A DNA stretch of 64,000 nt from Rhipicephalus microplus (taxonomy: Eukaryota > Arthropoda > Arachnida > Ixodida > Ixodidae). The notes under the pieces are model-generated. The model did not search any database and was not told the origin of the DNA. It was given only the letters and a program-made list of their open reading frames with translations. The translations under genes were made by a program, and so were the position numbers. The stretch spans positions 127,244,005 to 127,308,004 of the forward strand of contig NC_134703.1 in the NCBI RefSeq assembly GCF_043290135.1. The letters are read 5' to 3'. Below, one piece after another: positions 60,671 through 64,000 of this stretch (its first letter is position 1; every line of letters begins with the position of its first letter).

Positions 60671-61379
60671 CGCAGGTTATTTACCAGCCTCGGGTTCTTT
60701 GAGTATTTTGACGGAATGCGATTGCAGTGGGCGAAAAATAGTGAAGCAAAACTTGCGCAAAACAAAGCGCACCATGGAATGGCCAGAAACAATAATTATT
60801 TCGTCCTCGGTGGCATTAGCGGGAGAGCATCGCTACACCTTTTTCCAGAGAAATTTCTTTTTACATTGTCTGTGTCAGGCGATTCCGCGTATGGTGCCGC
60901 AAACACTGAATGCGTAGTCGAAGCTGGAACAAATTAATCCACAGTAGCGGATGCTTAGAAGGCTTGTCATGCACCACGAAACGTGCCGAGGTTGTTATAA
61001 CAAACTTTTTGCTGACCACATGATCAGCACATAATTCCATATGGTTGCCCAATGAGCTAGCTAAGCACCTGTAGCAAAGGCAGTGCACGTTCTTGTTAAA
61101 CGTTGTTAGTATAAACGATGGTTGTGCATAAGTGCAGTGACAGCTTTCCGTGTGAATTGGTCATAACCCACGTTTTCGAGCGTAGAAGCGCCTCAACGGA
61201 GCTAATCAGTTACCACAGCAAGTTCGTAAGCAATGATGAGGTACGAAAATGTGCAGCTGTTTTCCATGTACTGAATAGTTAGTGTACGGTGCTTTGACCA
61301 CCGCCATTTCTTAAGCCACCTCCCATATAGACAGACTCCCAGTCTGAACAGGTGTGGGACCTTAAACACTAAGAAGCAG

Positions 61380-61665
61380 TGCCCCCCCCCCCCCCCGCAC
61401 ACACACACGAAATTTGAGGGCGCACGGGCTGATGCACACGCATACTTATTCACAGGCGCACACTCATACACGTATACACACATACGGCAACACACACACG
61501 CGACCGTAAACGCACGCATGCATGGGCATACACATGTGCACAGGCACGCTTAACACAAGCACGGACTCGCACATACACGCGGCACGCACACATGCACGGG
61601 TGTACACACAATTGCGCTTACACGCGAACACATGCGCAGGCTCACGCACACACACCCATACTCGG
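61380..61665. repeat. C-run and degenerate (CA)n
   Basis: C16 at 61381-61396, then broken CACACA/CACGCA words to 61665. Confidence 0.8.
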
Positions 61666-61874
61666 GCGAACATTATGTTCCTGTATATAATCCACAGCAA
61701 ACATGTAGCTTATAACCAACGCTAAGGTGAGCTTTCGTAACGTGGATTGCAGTTAATTGCCATTATAGATGAAACGCGATTTGCTTCTGCTGGCATTCTT
61801 CTGTATTCGGAGAGCACCTTCACACATTGTAAGTCAATTAGGCCGTAATTTAACGCAAGGTCCACATACTCGTG

Positions 61875-62096
61875 CAGTAGCTACGCTGCTCGGCCGCCAA
61901 TCCGAAGGTCGCGGGTTCGATGCCGGCCGTGGCAGTCGAATTCAGATGGAGGCGAAAAAGTAGAAGCCTGTGCACTGCGCGATATCAGCGCCCATTAAAG
62001 AACACCAAATGGTCAAAATCTCTAGAGCTTTCCACTACGACGACCCTCATAATCACATCGACGTTTTTGAGACGCAAAATACCAAATATTATAATT
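61875..62096 (+). mobile_element. Ruka-related SINE, diverged subfamily
   Basis: B-box GGTCGCGGGTTCGATGCC, GATGGAGGCGAAAAAGTAGA, ATTAAAGAACACCAAATGGT and a CCACTACGACGACCCTCATA block in the Ruka order. A-rich AATACCAAATATTATAATTA tail in place of (AATC)n. Lies just inside the right subterminal repeats. Confidence 0.7.
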
Positions 62097-62140
62097 ATGT
62101 GTTCTTCTTATGCTGCATATTCCATCTGATGAATCGTCAC

Positions 62141-62327
62141 CTACACCCTTCTCAGGCACAAAAGCACCCTTAGAGCCTATTTTAGGGTGCTATCGAGGCA
62201 AGCACCCAAACAAATGGGTGCTTTTTTTTCAATCGACCATTTATGGGTGTTAAAGGGTGTTGCAAAGGGTGCTTTCTCGTAAAAGCACCATTTTTACACC
62301 CTTTTGGGTGTAAAAATTTTTACTGTG
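62141..62327 (-). repeat. right TIR and subterminal GGGTG repeats
   Basis: Mirror of the left end: ten GGGTG/CACCC words, then the inverted terminal repeat ending TTTTTACTGTG at 62327, followed by TA. Confidence 0.8.
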
Positions 62328-62569
62328 TATAGATGGACACAGTTGTCCTTTTTTAGAGCTGATTAAAAGTTCCTGTGTGTATTTAGCGGCGATGGCTGCA
62401 CTATCCCAGCATTTTTCGACGTAGTGTGATGGCCTCCCTAATGCCCGTACACATCGCCGAATGGGCTCGTTTTCGTCGTGACACCTGTCGAACAAAATGC
62501 GTTAAGGAGACTCCTTCCAGTATGTGGCATTTATGTAGTGTTTTTTTTTTTTCGAAGCACCTGCAAGTA

Positions 62570-62785
62570 ACATCATGGCTTTGTGGTGGAAAATCTGCGT
62601 ACCACTTCAACGACACGGGTTCAAACCTGAATTGGACCGAAAATTTTATTCTATATTTTATTTCCTTCTTCCTCAATTTTTCGCTAACGCACAATGTTTT
62701 GCTTACGGACAATTTTTCGCTCACAACCAATGGTGCCGACACTAACGGCGGAATTTCTGTGACCCGAGCTCTCTAACGCTATATC
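62570..62785 (+). mobile_element. tRNA-derived SINE (second body type), copy 2
   Basis: A-box-like TGGCTTTGTGGTGG, B-box GGGTTCAAACC, T-rich body with TTTTCGCTAACGCAC, and the end GTGACCCGAGCTCTCTAACG. Related to 25594-25752. Confidence 0.55.
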
Positions 62786-64000
62786 GCTTTGAAACAACAA
62801 CAACTACTACTGTATACTACACACGCACAGAGAACGCAATTGTCTTCTTTGCAATATTTTGCGGCAAAGAGCACGGGTCACCTGACTTTTGACACTAAAG
62901 TTCTTTTTTTTTACTTCGTATCCCAACACTTTTTGGGCAAAGAATAAAACATTTCCTGCTTTTCATAAGTCGAATCAGATGTATAAATTTTAAGATAACT
63001 TCTTCATCTTAGCATCATGCGTTTCCGGGCACATTACTGTACAAGTCACAATATTTGACTCAAGTTAAGGCTGGCACAAAAACAACGGGGGTAGGGTGTA
63101 TAGCCTTGTGGCCTGCAGTGGGTATAGCCGTCGGCTAGTGCGATTCCCTGCGTATACGCATTCTGTTCTTCATACGTACGGTGCCCACGTGTGCGGTATT
63201 CAGCCATGCGTGGTTCCTTTTGGCGTACCCTTTCACGTGTCAAAATCAAACAGAGCTGTTGTCGCGTTTTTCTCAATATGTTACAGCCACCGTTGGAGCG
63301 AGCTGCGTTCGACTGCCGCCATGGATGTCGCCATTTTGTTAGTTAACTTCCTTGTGTGATATGGTCAGCCTCAGTTTGTAGCAACCTCGTTTATTGACAT
63401 ACCACACGGTTTCGGATTTTCGTCTAATTGGATGTCACTTCAGTTTGTAGGAACCGAGGTTCGTGGTGTGAAGTTGGCGTGCCGCTTACGTTATATCAGT
63501 CCTGGAGATCAATTCGCACGATGATATACTGAAACGGAACCGCCGCTGTTTTCGCACGCGGATCTCTCCTTTGCTTTCTTGGTTGCAGTGCTTCGCGTTT
63601 ACAGACTTGCTACCATGATCATGTCCTTTCTGTCGCTGAAAACATCGTTTTTCGCGAAGATACTTAACGAATGTCGCTTGTGCGAAAATAAACAGTCCGA
63701 AAGCTTTCTTTCTTTCAATATTTTAATCTCCTAAATACCAATTCCACATGGTCTTGTTCGGTATGAAGCAGTTAAGACGGCATTACTATTTTCTGCTTGT
63801 AGTTGCTGTGCCCTACGAGGAACATTAAAAAAGGTGCGCTTGCATGGTATTCAGTAAAGTGTGCAAGCGGTAAATTTGCTGACTTGGCTTAATGACCAGT
63901 GGCCGCCTAGCATGGAAAAACTACTTACTTTAACGCATGTCTTATTCGCATTTATTTGCAACACTTCTTCCGACTTACAAATATACGTTTACCTTGGCTA
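62786..64000. other. non-coding, no feature seen
   Basis: Frames up to 87 codons (63096-63359, +) without motifs. The window ends here without a gene. Confidence 0.5.

Larger units (their letters stand above)
54598..62327. mobile_element. 7.7-kb TIR DNA-transposon-like unit, unclassified
   Basis: The ends are inverted: left CACAGTAAAAATTTTTACAC at 54598, and the same read on the minus strand from 62327, continuing to about 35 bases with two mismatches. TA lies outside each end (54596-54597, 62328-62329). Subterminal GGGTG/CACCC words number 15 in about 250 bp on the left and 10 in about 190 bp on the right. CAC ends, a short duplication and subterminal repeats are what CACTA/EnSpm elements show, but no transposase was recognised, so the class stays open. 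Cargo: tandem repeat, inverted Penelope-like pair, a spliced minus-strand gene and a SINE. Confidence 0.6.

Overview
Eukaryotic DNA, most likely from an ixodid (hard) tick. The best evidence is a set of tRNA-headed SINEs that look like the tick Ruka family, together with degenerate RTE-type LINEs ending in (TGA)n tails, long (TA)n, (GATA)n and (CA)n arrays, and no bacterial-style gene packing. The assignment to ticks is inference from remembered family features; no database was searched. I found no intact host protein gene. The window is a mobile-element landscape, and much of it is nested.

Layout: 1-3.9 kb holds a Ruka-like SINE with target-site duplications (TSDs), a second tRNA-like SINE head, and a LINE 3' end whose 5' part is inverted (twin-priming geometry). 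3.9-8.2 kb is a decayed CR1/L2/Jockey-like LINE (+) carrying a 68-bp micro-insertion with a 13-bp TSD and a 2.3-kb RTE LINE inserted just after its reverse-transcriptase ADD motif. 10.6-19.4 kb is a long RTE LINE (-), bounded by a 10-bp TSD that also encloses a tRNA-like head at its 5' end. Its endonuclease domain is split by a complete but dead Ty3/gypsy-type element (13083-18654: LTRs, tRNA-Leu primer site, gag, protease, RT, RNase H, integrase). The 3' part of that element is in turn interrupted by a solo LTR of another family (13246-14500) that contains a 34-bp minisatellite.

19.6-24.9 kb is a young LTR element with two 861-bp LTRs that look identical. It has only a gag-like gene and no pol (TR-GAG-like, presumably non-autonomous). 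It and a short RTE fragment sit in one former (TA)n array. 25.5-47.5 kb is mostly non-coding and contains SINEs, a LINE 3' end, tandem repeats, two dispersed repeat pairs and two further decayed RTE copies. At 47.8 kb there is a broken THAP-domain gene.

54.6-62.3 kb is the most unusual part. Matching terminal inverted repeats (CACAGTAAAAATTTTTACAC...), a TA target duplication and dense subterminal GGGTG/CACCC repeats define a 7.7-kb DNA-transposon-like unit. Inside it are a diverged ~100-bp tandem repeat, two Penelope-like element copies in inverted head-to-head arrangement (one with a GIY-YIG-like nuclease), a minus-strand gene with at least two convincing exons, and a CpG-rich possible promoter near 60.3-60.7 kb. 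No transposase was recognised.

Relative order of events: the 10.6-kb RTE came first, then the gypsy element (its two LTRs differ at 8 positions plus 2 one-base indels), then the solo-LTR family element. The gag-only element is recent (no LTR differences seen).
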